This document shows positions 12,132 to 25,485 of a DNA stretch of 64,000 bases, one piece after another. Positions within the stretch are counted from its first letter, which is position 1. Every line of letters begins with the position of its first letter. The position numbers and the translations under genes are program-made. Origin of the DNA: Epiperipatus broadwayi (Eukaryota > Onychophora > Udeonychophora > Euonychophora > Peripatidae). The stretch covers positions 1,240,001-1,304,000 of the forward strand of contig JAQFVV010006273.1 in the NCBI GenBank assembly GCA_028023455.1, read 5' to 3'. The notes under the pieces are model-generated. The model was not told the origin of the DNA. It searched no databases and saw only the letters and a program-made list of their open reading frames with translations.

Positions 12132-13610
12132 CACCTGGGTCTCATTTATATGGTAAATAGGTTTCTCAAAAAACATGCACAAAAGAAATCACACAAAAAT
12201 AGACTTAACTTACCTTGAAAAATGGAGGATACATACTGTAATTTTCGAAAATCACATAAAAGCAAAGCATCAATGTAAAATTACTTTAAAATTCACATAA
12301 AAAAAAAAAAAAAAGGAAATAAAATATGACTAATAAAAAATTTCAAATTTGAAAAAAAATTATTCAAAACAATTTTTTTTCTTTTTTTATTAAATTTCAA
12401 ATTTAATTTTATTCAAAACAATATATTTTTATGCATAATTTACAGTATTTTACATTTTTCATACATGCACAGTATTTTAATCATTATCATTATTTGAAGA
12501 TATGCAAGTTTGTTTGTGAACTAGTAAGACATCAGATTCGTCACAAGAGGAAATATAACTAGCATCAATTTCATTTTTTTAAATTGCTCTTATAGTACAC
12601 TAGCCCAAACTAAAATGTTTTCCAATCATCATTGATCCTTCCCATTTCGCTAAGTGATCTAAAATTGAAATTTTTGTTTCAAAAGAAATTCATTTTTTTG
12701 GGTGTTTTTTCCTCTCCATTAGGGTAAACTAAAAGTTTAAAATAAAAATAAGAACTTAGATTTATGATAATAAAGATACCTACTCACCACTATTGGGAAA
12801 AATTTAATTAAAATTAACAATTAAAAATAAAAATATTTTTGTCTTTAATTTTCAATTCTGTTTAAAAATCAATTTTCATTGTTTCGCATCACATTAATTT
12901 CAGATCAAGTTACATAATTTTTAAATTGTTAATTATAATTAAAAATCAGATTTTAATTGTCAAATTTAATTGTGCCCACCACTCTTACTCACCTTTTAAA
13001 AATAAACTTGCAGATACTAAATAATTATGTACTCTTTTTTTTTAAAAAAAAAGCAAAAATAGAATGTGATTTGAAATGCAAAAACATGCGTAGTATACAC
13101 ATCTATAACATTTGAACAGATTTACATTATAATCTTGTAAAATTTATTACTTGTGGACACTAAATGATTGATTACATACTCTTTTTTTGAAAAGCAAAAA
13201 TAGAATGCGATTTAAAATACAAAAACAACAACATGCCTAGTATAGATATCTATAATGTTTGATCAGATTTACATTAATCTTGTAAAATTTAATGTGTGTA
13301 TATAAAATGGGAAAATCATGATTTTAAGTGAATTATGAACTTCTTTATTGCATAAAATATACTACAGTACTGTTATAAAGTGCTGAAAATATTGAAATTA
13401 TTAGCTGGAAGTCAAACTCCAATAATGCACTATTACTTTATAACGTGTGAAATTTATATTTAAAGTAATAGCATATTATCACAGCTCGGCTTCTGATCTA
13501 ATAATTTTTATCCAATAAAAAAAAACCACATACAAAGATATTAAGAAGAAACATGAATTGCATAATTTCAAAATCGCATTAAAAAATCCACATAAAATGA
13601 GACCCGAGTG
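12132..13610. mobile_element. Tigger-like element T2, copy a
   Basis: It is bounded by TA on both sides (12130-12131 and 13611-13612). Terminal inverted repeats are CACCTGGGTCTCAT on the left and, as reverse complement of the right end, CACTCGGGTCTCATTTTATG. Subterminal segments are rich in degenerate AATTTTAAAGTAATTTTA/CACATAAA-type motifs, as in pogo/Tigger elements. Length is 1,479 bp including an internal tandem duplication near 13008-13290. No transposase frame is visible, so this is a non-autonomous or decayed copy. Copy b lies at 15129-16328 in the opposite orientation. Confidence 0.8.
13008..13290. repeat. Internal tandem duplication in T2a
   Basis: Two units of roughly 140 bp share GCAAAAATAGAATG, CAGATTTACATTA and ATCTTGTAAAATTT. 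Copy T2b has only one unit (around 15390-15530, reverse complement), so the duplication is specific to T2a or was lost from T2b. Confidence 0.7.
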
Positions 13611-15128
13611 TAAATAAATTAAGGTGGAACTGAGTAATTATATGAACATAAAATTATTAAGTATTTTATTAAGATAGAACTAATAACACTAAAGCTTAAG
13701 TTTATAAGGTATAGAAGTAATTAGATTAAAAATAAAATGAATTAATATATTTAAATTAAGTTGTTCATGAATATATATAGTCAAAAATGCACATGTATCA
13801 TTTACATTTATATTGCATATTTTATTTTATATTAAATGGAATATTTTATTTGGGTTTTTACATTTTGTATGGTATTATTTATAGTTATGTATTTTACTTT
13901 ATTTTGTTCATTATATCATAGCTCTGAAGAAGATTGCAAGACAATCAAAACATAAGATTGTGTATGCATATATATATATAAAGTTTTTGCTAAAGTGTTC
14001 AAAGTAGAGTGGATAAATTGCAGTTATATAAGTATTAATAATAAAAATGTATTGTTTTAAAGATTATAAAAACACAAAAGATGAGTTAGTTCCTAAGTGC
14101 AACTCTACAGAAGTTAATGGATTCAGCATTGTAAAAAATTCACTAAGGAATTCAGTAGTTAGTGTTCAGCATTCAAAAATCACCAGTTTTAACAAATGTC
14201 TGTGCAAATTCTAAAATCCATGGTGGGTTAATCTAGCATGATTCTTTTAAGATATGAGAATCAATTTCATATAGAATATATTTAACCTGCTTTACTAAAA
14301 ATATCATGGAGTTCCTCACCCTCAACAGCAATTTAATAAAAAAAAAAGAATATTAAAAAAACAAAAACATCAAATATGAAATTTCCAAAAAAAAAAAAAA
14401 GAGCTATCAATACTTAAATATGTATACCAGACTTCTGAAAATAAATAATAGATATTTCATCTGTTTGAATTTAGATTAAAGAATGCTATATTAATTTGTA
14501 CATAAGTCATTTGTAAATTGAATGTAAACTGTAATATAAAGTTACAAGGTAGATGAACTTTTAATGTACATATATATATATATATATATATTGTTTATTC
14601 CATGTGTTGTAACATATTTTATAAGTTGTGTATATTTTGTAGTTAAAGTTAATAATTGACATTTTAAATATTTTATGCTTAGAGAATTAGTTATAAAGTA
14701 TAAACAATTCTACCTTGAGGATCTTAATAATTCACATATATTCATGACATGGCAAATGAACGAATGGTGGATGATTGTATAAAAAATTATTTGATAGCAC
14801 AAATAATCTGAATATAAATAATTCTTTGAAACTTATCTTTGTGTTACACGATTAAAAATTTGCTATAATTTCAGGGATATAATATTGCAAATTAAGTATT
14901 TAAATGTGTGGATTTATCTATTCTTATTTATAAAAATGATGTTTGAGATGTGTGGGTATTAAATAATATATGTATATTGTAACCTTATGATTGGTTATCT
15001 ATATTGAAAGTAGAATATAAAACGTATATTTTGTCCAAAATTTTAAATTTAAATAATAATCGTATTATAAATTTTGATACATAACATAATGTATAAAATT
15101 TAAAAATGGAATTCTGTGGAGATAATTA

Positions 15129-16328
15129 CACCTGGGTATCTTTTTATGCGGACTTATTTAACACGATTTTGAAGTTACGCGATTCGTGTTTAACCAGAAG
15201 TCGACCTCCGATAATGAGCTATTACTTTAAATAATAAATTTCACGCACTTATGTTATATTGAAAGTAATAGCAAATTATTGGAATTCTACTTTCATCTTA
15301 GTAATTTCAATATTTTCAGTGCTTTATAATAGTAAGATTTTATGCAATAATGAAATTAAAATCATGATTTCCATATTTTATGTATACACACATTAAATTT
15401 TTACAAGATTATAATGTAAATTTGTTCAAACATTGTGCGTGTTAATTTTGCATTATAAATCGCATTCTGTTTTTGCTTTTTAAAAAAGAACGTAATCAAT
15501 TATTAATCATTTAGTGTCCACAAGTTTATTTTTAAAAGGTCAGTAATAGCAGTGGGCACAATTAAAAATTAAAATTTGATTTTCAATTGTAATTAACAAT
15601 TTAAAAATTACTTACGGGCGACTTGAAATTAAAGTGATGTAAAACGAAATTTGATTTTTAAACGGAATTGAAAATTAAAGACAAAAATAAGAATTTAATT
15701 TTTAGTTGTTAGTTTTAATTAAATTTTTCCCAGCAGTGGTGAAGAAATGTCTTTTTATTATCATAAGTCTAAGTTCATAAACAATTAATAAAATCATCAT
15801 CGTCATCTACAGAAAACCATTAACAAACATGAGAGTGAACTTGGTCCTAGCTGTATTTCCTCTTGTGAGAATAATTGCCAAGATATTCTCGACTTCATTT
15901 AAGGAGAAGCCAAATACATCACATCACATGAGAATCTGATTTTTTACTAGTTTGCAAACGAATGTGTTTTTGGGCAAATAGTGATAATAATTAAAATATG
16001 TATAAAAAAATGTAAATTACTGTACTGTAAATTATGCATAAAAATATATTATTTTGAATAAAATTAAATATTATAGTTAAAAAAAGTTTGTCTTGTATCA
16101 ATTTTTTTCAAATTTGAAATTTTTTATTAGTCAAATTTTATTTCCTTATTTTTTTTTTTGCGTGAATTTTAAAGTAATTTTATGTTGGTGCTTTGCTTTT
16201 ACGTGAATTTTAAAAAATCACAGACCACATCCCCCTTTTTTCAATGTAAGTTACGTCTATTTTTGTGCAATTTCGTTTGCGCATGTTTTCTGAGGAACCT
16301 ATCTATCGCGTAAAATGAGACCCTCTTT
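15129..16328. mobile_element. Tigger-like element T2, copy b (inverted)
   Basis: This is the reverse complement of T2a across its length. The left end is CACCTGGGTATC after TA (15127-15128). The right end is decayed (GAGACCC then TCTTTTA) but still followed by TA near 16329. Landmarks shared with T2a include the GGAACCTATCTAT/GGTAAATAGGTTTCTC end and the block around CAATAATGCACTATTACTT in T2a versus GATAATGAGCTATTACTT here. Size is about 1,200 bp, shorter than T2a mainly because it has one internal unit. No intact coding sequence. Confidence 0.8.
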
Positions 16329-16675
16329 TATTTATAATTATTTATCTTATAAATCTTTTTCAATACAATATTTTTCAATTAATGCAAATATATTTCCCTA
16401 TGTAAATTTAATGTCGCAATATTAATAAATGTAATGTTTATTTAAATAATGGTGATCTTTCTATGCAGAATTCTAGTAAATAAAAATCATTTATTATAAT
16501 TTATTTTAAAATTATATTTTAAATATAAATATTGTTATTAAATGTCTTATTTAAAAATCAATTAATAGTACAATTTATTAAAGTTATAATTACATTTTAA
16601 ATTTCATATTTTAGGTTTGTAAAATATTTATCAATCTTAATTATTTTAAAATATAGACAGAGAGACAAGGTACCA

Positions 16676-18010
16676 ATCGGTATGCCAGAGCAGCCAATTT
16701 GGCTAAAAACCCAGAAATATGCCATTTACACGGCCCAATATTTGTGCTTTTGCAGAGAAACTTGCGGCTATAGAACAGTTCTGTTCATATTAGCTGCTGC
16801 AGGTGTATATGGAATTGCACACCAATGTTAAGGCCCGCTAATGTGCTTCATGACACATATGCAAATATGCACACTTAACAGATCATTGTGAGGGTATAGG
16901 AAAGTCAACTGGCCACAACTGCTGTAATATGCATTTGAATTAATGATCTTACATCCTACCGAACATAGTATTTGATACTAATAATTGTAAGACCATCGCT
17001 GGGCTTCCATACAAATTTTGGAAGATGAAAAATTTGCAAAAGGTGATGGCAAGCATCTTTTCCCAGAACTCACAGTCACATAAATTACAAGACAAATAAA
17101 ATGGCTGAGATTGCATGCAGCTTTGGAAATCATAAGCTTGGTTTGATCAACCCCACCCCAAAAACATTAAAATAAGATCAAAACTTTTGACTTTTTTTAA
17201 AAAAATACGGTGACCTTTTTTTGACTATACGGCGATTTTTGTTTTGCCTTGATTTGTATACCACTGATATACTAAAACTTTTCTTTTTAAAACCAATTTT
17301 TAATACCTTTTTGAAAAAATAACTTTTATTTCTATCTTTTGTCTCAGTAGCAACAAAGTAACTTTGGTCTCTATTTTTTTGTCTGTGACAACAAAGTATT
17401 TCTTCCCATCTCACCCAAAGAAATTAAAATAAGATTAAAACTTTTGACTTTTTCAACTTTCATTGTCTTTTTTTTAAAAAAAATACAGCGACTTTTTTTT
17501 GCCATATTTTTGTTTTGCCTTTATTTGTATACCACAAATATACTAAAACTTTTCTTTTTAAAACCCATTATAATACCTTATTTAAAAAATAACCAAAAAT
17601 AACTTGTTTCTATATTTTGTCTCAGTGACAACAAAGTGGTGCTCCCCGTCTCCCCCCAAAAAATTAAAATAAGATCCAAATTTTTGACTTTCTCAACTTT
17701 CATTTTTAAAATATGGTGATATTTTTGTTGGCTTTATTTGTATTACACAAAGTCTATTTTGCAATTTTTGAAAAGAAAATGTACAAATATTTGAATAAAA
17801 TCTTGTATCGTAAATTATTTACAAGAATGTCAAAATATTGGTAAAAAAGTCATATCAAATGTAGAAATATTTTTAAAAAAGGCGGAGAAAATGTAAAAAT
17901 ATTTTAATAAAAGTCAGAGAAAATGTAAAAATAATTGAAACATAGTTGGCCCCGGATTGATATAATTGTTTTTAGCAGAGAAACAATGCCATCAAGTGGC
18001 CGGCCTAGTG
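16676..18010. mobile_element. TIR element, family T1, copy c
   Basis: The left part contains ATATGCCATTTACACGGCC, nearly identical to the copy a block near 10331. The right end contains AGAAACAATGCCATCAAG, matching copy a (AGCAACAATGCCATCAAG). The centre (17150-17760) consists of long tandem units not seen in copy a. The left terminus is poorly conserved, so its exact boundary is uncertain. No transposase frame. Confidence 0.6.
17150..17760. repeat. Tandem repeat, about 250-bp unit, 2.5 copies
   Basis: Units start near 17150, 17405 and 17645. Each contains AATTAAAATAAGATCAAAAC-type sequence, a TTTTGACTTT block, TTTGTATACCAC, CTAAAACTTTTCTTTTTAAAACC and GACAACAAAGT. The third unit is truncated and more diverged. 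The open frame on the minus strand at 17178-17414 is just repeat sequence. Confidence 0.75.
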
Positions 18011-21000
18011 TACTGATTAATACCAAAGATAATTATTTAAAAATTTGCTAGTTGATTTTAGATATTGACCAATAAAATTTAATTAATTAATTTTCTGACA
18101 TGACTCTGTCTACAGTATATAAGATAAAGTAGCAGACAAACTGAAAATTAATTCATTAAAAGTGAAGTAAACATCTATTTCATGTAAGGTTGTAAAAATT
18201 ATAAAATGTTTACTAATTTTATTTTTTCAAACCAGTGAAAGTAATAAATAAGAAGCTAAATAAGGATGTGATATTTAAAACAATGGTGTTTAACCAAATT
18301 TCTTTGTCACAACATAATTAGCCTTGATGTCAAATCATAATTAAAATAACTAAAGAAATTTTAGAACAGTTAAAAATGTTATCAGTAAAAAAAACTATGA
18401 AAAGGAATATAAACTGCAGCTACTTAAAAGTAAATACAGTTGTCATATATGACATGTTTATCTCTTCCAGATTAATTAGTTTCATTACTAATGTATTAAA
18501 TCAGAGAAATAATTATTAAAATAGAGCTATAAATATGATAAACTTATAAAATTAGTTTATCAAATTCTAAAATAATTACTTAGTGGAAAATTATAAGTGT
18601 AGTTGAAACTAATTCTTTTTTTAATTAATAACCGATATGTTAACTTTATAAAATTAAAAGAAAAAAGTATTTATCATATAATTAATGAGTAATGAATTAT
18701 AGAACAGTTAAATATAAAAATCAATATTTGTTTTATATAAGATAAAAATCTTTAAAAGATGAAGTGTAATTCATCGTAGTAAATAAAAGTATCTTGTCAT
18801 AAGATTATTAAAAGTACAAAAGATAACAAGTAAGTCTGTTTGATCTTTTAATAATGATATATTATAGTACTATAGTCTGAACTTATTTATGCATATTTCA
18901 AAAATATGAAACTATTAAATAAAGATAAAAAAAAAGTTGAAGTTAAGCTTACTTTACTATTTTAACGTTTTTATCATGGAAAAATATTAGAAATTATTTT
19001 GAATATTCATTAAACTATTTCATTATATTGTTCCAGAATATATTTATGCACATTTAACTTAAACATGTCAAGATATAATTAAATAAGGATATGAGCTCAT
19101 AAATTTTTATCAAGTTATTGTTGATTATTTTTAAAATGTTTTACTTAAGATTACTTGTTACTACTAAAAGGAGAGGAAAAGTTATGGACTTGTGAATTGT
19201 TGTTTGGTTACTATGGTGATACTGAACCAGGTGGAATAAATTCTTTTTAAAAAAGATTTTTTTTTTATTGTTGATATAAAATATATCGTATGGTAAGATA
19301 AAAAATAAGTGAAATAATTTTATATGTAATTAATCTTTAAGATGTATTAACCAATTATTATTGGTTCAATTCTAAAAAATGAAACGTGCTTATATAACTA
19401 ATATATTATACACAAGTTATAGAATGAGTTTGTGTAGGTAATATGATAATTTCAATTTGTTTTAGTAGGTATGAAGATTTAAAATCTGATTGCAGTAAAA
19501 TTGTTTTAAATGAATTTAGTAATTTATGATAATAAAGTATATTTAACAAGTGTATTGAAATAATGATAAATCAAAAGTAAAGAAATTCTATGAAAATAAA
19601 ATTTAGTATACTATAAGAATACAATGTAATCTATGAGAATATGAAACAGAATGAATATTAGTGGAAAATTATGATCTTGATTGTTATATTGAAAAAAGTA
19701 TTGACATTTATCACAGTAAACTGTTTTGTAATGATCTATAATGCTGATAGATGAATACATGATAAGATTGGATATTAATTGACAAGAAAAAGTTTATAGT
19801 CATAGATGCTGAATATATATAGTATAGAAGGATAAGTTGAAATTCCAGGATAGGATAAAATACCATCCTGAAGAACTGATATTTTAATGGGATTGATCTG
19901 TGTGATATCCATGTTTTATTATAAGGAAATGAGAGAATTTTCCAAGAAACATGAGTGTTATATTCCATAAGAGTTTGATGGATAAGCCAGGATATATTGG
20001 GGTAGAATCATTAAGGAAAAATGACTACCTTCAAAATTATATTATAGACCTCCATTCTTGTATTTTGATATAATTTAGTAAAACCCATTTCTTATCAGTG
20101 TTTTATATATGTCATAGGAATATATAACATACATCACAAGTTGGCTAGTTATTGTTATGAATTTTAATTTTTTCTTCCCAAATTTTGTCAGATTGGTATC
20201 AGAAATAGAAAGATTATACATAAAACAAATATTCTTCTACTCAATTAAAATCTGAATAATTTGTTTAATGATGAGACATGAGATAAAAATAAGAATGCAA
20301 AAGTAGATAATAGAGATGAAGAATGCATAAAGTTGAATGAGTTCTATAAGAATACTTGATTCAATTATCTATTTAAGTACCTTATTTGTATTATTTTAAG
20401 ATTACCACAACATAATTTGGTTAAAAAGTTGTATTAACATATTTTAATACAAATTTTAAGTGAATGAGAATGAAGTATTATAATTTGATTTAAATACTTT
20501 GTTATAAAGTATTATGTAACTATGTGAAGAATAACCAAGAAATTACCCTTCAAGATGAAATCATGGATGGCAAAATTAGTTAATAACATTAAGGAAAGAT
20601 ACAGGATGGTAATAACAATGAACTTATCATTTGATGGCCTAAATAATAAATATATAATGTGAATGCTTGAATGAATGGACTATTTATTATCTATTGTTAA
20701 TTTAAATAATTATTGTAAATTTATAATTATTTAAATAATTTGGTTAATCAATTATGTAATACAATATTTATAATTGTTTATTATTCTAAAAATAAATGAG
20801 TATTTTAATTTAAAATTTGTAGTAGTAACTTTATTTCGGTCTAGTCATTTCTATCACAGTCATATCTCTAAAGCACATAACCCATATAGAGACGTAACCT
20901 ATATTGATTACATACTTTATCTAAAGAGTTATATTAAAGAATTTATAATTAATGAATTCATTTTTTATTACTTTGAAATTATAATTGCATTAAAGGAATA

Positions 21001-23494
21001 TTTCACTGATTCATATTTTATTAAATATGAAAAATCTTGAAGACTTTATTGAAAATTGCAATTAAATATTATCATAAGTGTAGAACATTTAATACAAATT
21101 GATATTATTCTTTAGAATCACATTCTTATTTTAAAATCCAGTTAAAATTCATTTTATATAATGTTTTAAAATATTATATTATTTCCAAATACAAGTTATG
21201 AATAAAATATATTGTTTGTGTTTTTGAAAGATGCAATTTAAGATAAATGCTAATTAATAAATGTATTTGGGTGAGAAGATAGAAGGTAATAGTTATATTA
21301 TAAAACTTTTGATTATAACAAAATGATTATTCTATTTTATGATGGTTATTTATGTAAGTATGAGAATAAATATTAGGAAGGTTAATTAAATTATTTAAGT
21401 GAAAGTAAATAGATTATGATCATTAATCTGGGTGTATTATAGTTAATTTTCAAATAGAAATTTTAGTTGTTTGTAATTGTGTGATTATTTAAATGGCTGG
21501 ATCTCAACAAAATCCCTCTTGTGATTCAATTATTTACCTACCAATGTAATTGTTATTATATTTTAGAAAATAATCATGATCCCAGAGATATCCATAGGAT
21601 TGCATGATTTCAATTTATTTAGTCTGTGTTTTAATATTATTTTTTATAATTTAATTTATAAAAAAGTAGCTGTGTAATTATTTCAAATGAAATATTATTA
21701 GTCATTGTTTGTTGTAGAGACTTTCCTATTGATTATAATAGGATAGTAGCTGGAGAATTTCTATAATAGCAATGCCATTATGGAATATATTTTACATGCT
21801 CCTCAATGTTAAAATCTCTATGTTGTCACCATCCCTAAAGTTTATATTATGTCTCATACATTTCAGTTTAGATAGTTTCATACCATATTGTTATTTATAC
21901 TTTATTGTTCATCAATGAGCTAGTATAATAGATAGTAGAGGTGTATCATTTCATTGGTCTCTAAGGCGAAGCTTACAATATAAAGTCAGTATTAATGAAG
22001 GCATGAATATCTTAAGTTATTTAAGGTTTGAATTAAAAATTGTGTAAATTCTTTTACATTTTTCTGTCTTGAATATTCTAATGGCCACTTAAGTGTGCAG
22101 AAGTACAGCCACCATCCATTACTAGATTTACCAGTCTAGAATTTCTTACATTAAAGTATCGTTCTTCAGTGGTTAAGAATTGATATAGGAAAGCTCTAAT
22201 TTATTGATAACAAATCATATACTCCTAGAAAGTTGTCAATCACTACTAGCAATTTATGTCTATCAGGATGTGGAGAACTAGAACCTTGAAATATTCAATT
22301 TACTAAAACATATGATAGTACAATAACAATAAATAATAAAATTTTATATTAAAAAACAAATAATCGAAATTTATTGCAAATTCATAAATTATATTAAAAA
22401 TACATTATAATTATTCTTAGTTATTGTATTTTATAAATGAAATAATTTAACAATTATTTAATCTTTTATATAGAAAATGAGCTCAATGGATATTAACTCT
22501 AAACTTTACATCAGAAATACATCTACATATAACATTTCTAATACTTTTTTTACATAAGAGTATGAATCAAATTTCAATAGTAAATCAATATCAATTACTT
22601 TATTTTTAAATCAATGGGCTATACAAGTTAAGGTCAAGAATAGCACATAGTCCAATAATAGACACTTGTATGAATATTACACATTTTTAGAAGACTTAAA
22701 AACATGCAAACAGTAAGGCACGAAACAATCATTGTACAAATTAATTGCATATGTAATTCACAAATTCTTAAATGTGTAAAAACAATCATGCAAATAATTA
22801 ATTCTAATAAAATATTTGCTTCAAAATCTAAAGAACAAACACATCAATCATAGGTAATAACATATGACAAAAATATATCTATAAATTAAGGCATATAAAA
22901 ATTTTGAAAATACTTGACTAAATACATATATGTACACTAATATCTTCTTTACTGTATAAATGTGTTTGTGACATAAAATTAGGATCTATTTAAAACTCTT
23001 AACCAATAGATCAAGTCTATTTTAAGAAACCAATAAAATAAAAGCATTCCTGCTTCAGAAGGTGATCAATAAATCTTTTACCCCCCCCCCTTTTGGACAT
23101 AATATTTAAATATTAAAAATCTGACATTATTCATATTGATTTTAAATAATAATTCCCACCGACATATTTCCTCTAAAATGTCTATAAATTAAAATGACTT
23201 TGATACAATTGTCTCAGATCAGTCTTTATGCAGCGGTCAGCAAAGTCTGTCGAAATAACATTTATTTATTGAACATAATTTTTTTAAAAAAGCTCTGTAT
23301 TAAAAGTTAAAGTTTAAGTTGGCATTGCAGGATTGTTTTCCTTGACTGCTTTTAAACATTGTCATAATCAGGTTCCCACATATTTTTTAATTGTTTAGTC
23401 ACTATCAGTTTTCCACATATTTAAAATATACATCATTAATGTAATTTAGTTACTTCCAAGAATCAATATCATTCTGATAAGCTGATTCTATAAC
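18011..23494. other. Long AT-rich stretch, nothing recognised
   Basis: About 5.5 kb of AT-rich DNA with short unsupported open frames. No domain, splice-consistent exon, TIR pair or tRNA was recognised. A slightly less AT-rich part at 19700-20300 could hide an old retroelement relic, but no motif supports that. A poly-C run lies at about 23082-23091. Confidence 0.5.
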
Positions 23495-23641
23495 TTAGCC
23501 CTTTGAGCCCAAAGAGCCCCTGTGCAAAAGTTTTGACTTTCAATCACCATTGCGCGCAAACAGCAATTTTTGTAAAGTACGTTATCAAAATTTTTTTTTC
23601 TTTTTAGATTTTATCAATGTATTGTAAAATTGATGGTTATT

Positions 23642-25400
23642 ATGGCTTCTTTCTCCGCGGAACGTGATTTTGATTCTGATGAAGACGTCTTTGTGTCCGA
23701 GGCTTCTGCGAATTCCAGTGACTCAACAGATGATCAAGAAGCTGTGGTTTCAAGGAAAAGAAAGGTACAGTGAAGTCATCTAGAAGGGTGGTGAGTATGG
23801 TAACTGGGCCAATGCTGGGGCCTTCATCTCGACCTGATTCAGTTTAATTTCTTGGTAATGAATCATGCGTGCTGATCGGAACTTTTACTAAGTCTACAGG
23901 ACTAAATTTCCCCATTACCCGTGAGTACTCAATTCCTGATCTATTTTATTTTTTTGATAGAAAATTGTTTGACCTCATTTGCACTGAAAGCAATAGGTAT
24001 GCTTCAGAGTGGAAAGCATTACCAAAGTGAGTCAATCTGACACCCGCTGAGTTGAACACATTTTTTGGCATGGTTATTCATATTTGTAGTGTTACATGCA
24101 TGACAAAACTAAATTTTATTTGGTCTAAAGATGAATATTTGCGTCAACCGGTACTTGTTAGAGTTATGACCCGAGATCGATTTTTTGGTATTCTAAATAA
24201 TTTGCATTTCAATAATAATAAAACCATGCCCCCAATTACTAGTAAAGAGCATGATAGGATTTATAAATAAGACCAATTATAGATCACTGTAATGTTAACT
24301 TCAAGACAGCATACCAGATGCACCAAGAAGTAGCAGTTGACAAAGCAATTACCAAATTCAAGGGTCGTAACATGATGAAACAGTATGATTCCTCAAAACT
24401 GGTAAAGTGAGGTTTCAAATGGTGGGTCAGTGCAGATAGCCATAATGGACATATGGAGTTGTATACCGGCAAAAATACACCTGAAGATGCAAGCCGAAAT
24501 CTGCAAACACGAGCAGTGCTGTCAGTGGTTTTGCTACATTTAGCTAAACAGAAGCATGTTGTTTTTTGTGACAGATATTTTACTATTGTTCAATTAGCAG
24601 AAAAGCTGTCTGCAAGTAAAATCACCTGTTGTGGCACACTGAATGCTAATAGAAAGGGATTCCAGATAGCATCCGCGAGAAAGCAAAAAATTAAGATATG
24701 CAGAGAGCCTTCTGTCCTGTATCTGACAATGGTCTTGAGTTTGTAGTGTGGATGGATAAGGCAATTATTATTCTCAACAATGCTTATCCACCATCTACAA
24801 GTGGTACTGCTATTAGAAAACACAAGGATGGTATATGTCATACATATCCATGTCCCAATGCTATCAAAAATACAACTGCTTCATGGATTTAGCAAACCAG
24901 AAGTGAACTGTGTATGCCTGGGATAGGAAGTCTAAGTGTTGGCCTATGTGCTTATTCTGGCATTGCTTTGATACAGCTGTCACTAATTCCTACATTATAT
25001 ACAGACTATACATGGCCCAAAAAAATGCAATCTAAATCACACTTGGAATATAGAATAGCTTTATCAACCAGCCTTATGGGTGACTTTACAACCAGAAAGA
25101 TGAAGTCTTCAGCCATTCACAATCTTCAGTCTCCATGCCATAAAATTGCTGATCTGCGCAGTCATAACAAGCCCATCAAAAGGTGCAGTGTCTCAAAAAA
25201 CAAAGCCAGACATGCATCTTACTTTGGCTGCGTGGAATGTGGATGCATCCCCGTGTAGGAATGAAGATAGAGGCTGCTTACCATGCCAGAAGCAGCACAA
25301 GTACATTGCCTACGTAAATCTTCTATCTTATAAAGCTACACCTATGGCACCCATACAGGATCAGAATCATATAATTTCTGTTTTTCCCATAGGTGAAATA
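23642..25400 (+). pseudogene. piggyBac transposase pseudogene
   Basis: The apparent ATG at 23642 starts an acidic N-terminus (DFDSDEDVFVSEASAN...), as is common in piggyBac transposases. The core follows in several frames: FFGMVIHICSV at about 24062, MTRDRFFGILNNLHFNNN to 24230, IRPIIDHCNVNFK, VAVDKAITKFKGR (first catalytic Asp, next residue Glu to Lys), GFKWWVSADSHNG, YTGKNTPEDAS, HVVFCDRYFT (second Asp), CCGTLNANRKGF, NAYPPSTSGTAIRKHKDG, then LEYRIALSTSLMGDFTTRK and a Cys-rich tail (GCVECG, CLPCQK) corresponding to the C-terminal zinc-binding domain. At least one stop (AAG TGA GGT near 24410) and several frameshifts, including one at about 24268, disable it. Confidence 0.9.
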
Positions 25401-25485
25401 TAACATGATTTTTATTTATATTGCTGTTTATTATTTTGATGATTATAGTAACACTATATATTTTGTTGTAATTTTTTAGTCACAT

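Larger units (their letters stand above)
11585..14035. mobile_element. Inverted-repeat element with hammerhead-like hairpin, copies alpha and beta
   Basis: The arms at about 11600-12094 and 13614-14030 are reverse complements; the inner ends match as CTCAGTTCAACCTTAATT and AATTAAGGTGGAACTGAG. Each arm carries ATTTATCCACTCTACTTTGAACA (or its complement) and a TGAAGAA, stem-loop, GAAA motif (11702-11728 minus; 13924-13950 plus). A single truncated arm recurs at 37365-37525. The Tigger-like element T2a is inserted close to the centre of the palindrome. The motif is shared with the Penelope-like element at 57812-59310, suggesting that these arms are Penelope-type terminal repeats without the coding part. 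That is an inference. Confidence 0.65.
11300..15120. repeat. Segmental duplication, unit B
   Basis: This is the counterpart of unit A (4950-7200). Flank 11300-11570 matches 4950-5140, and 14040-15010 matches about 6100-7200. The segment 11585-14035 between them is an inverted-repeat element with a Tigger-like element inside, absent from unit A. The right end of the homology abuts the second Tigger-like copy at 15129. Confidence 0.75.

Noticed and set aside
17178-17414. Basic 78-residue open frame
   Set aside because: It lies in a 250-bp tandem repeat array and its reading frame is not kept in the next units.
19640-20250. Possible gypsy-type integrase relic
   Set aside because: Translation in all frames gave no ordered integrase motif; the resemblance was to composition only.
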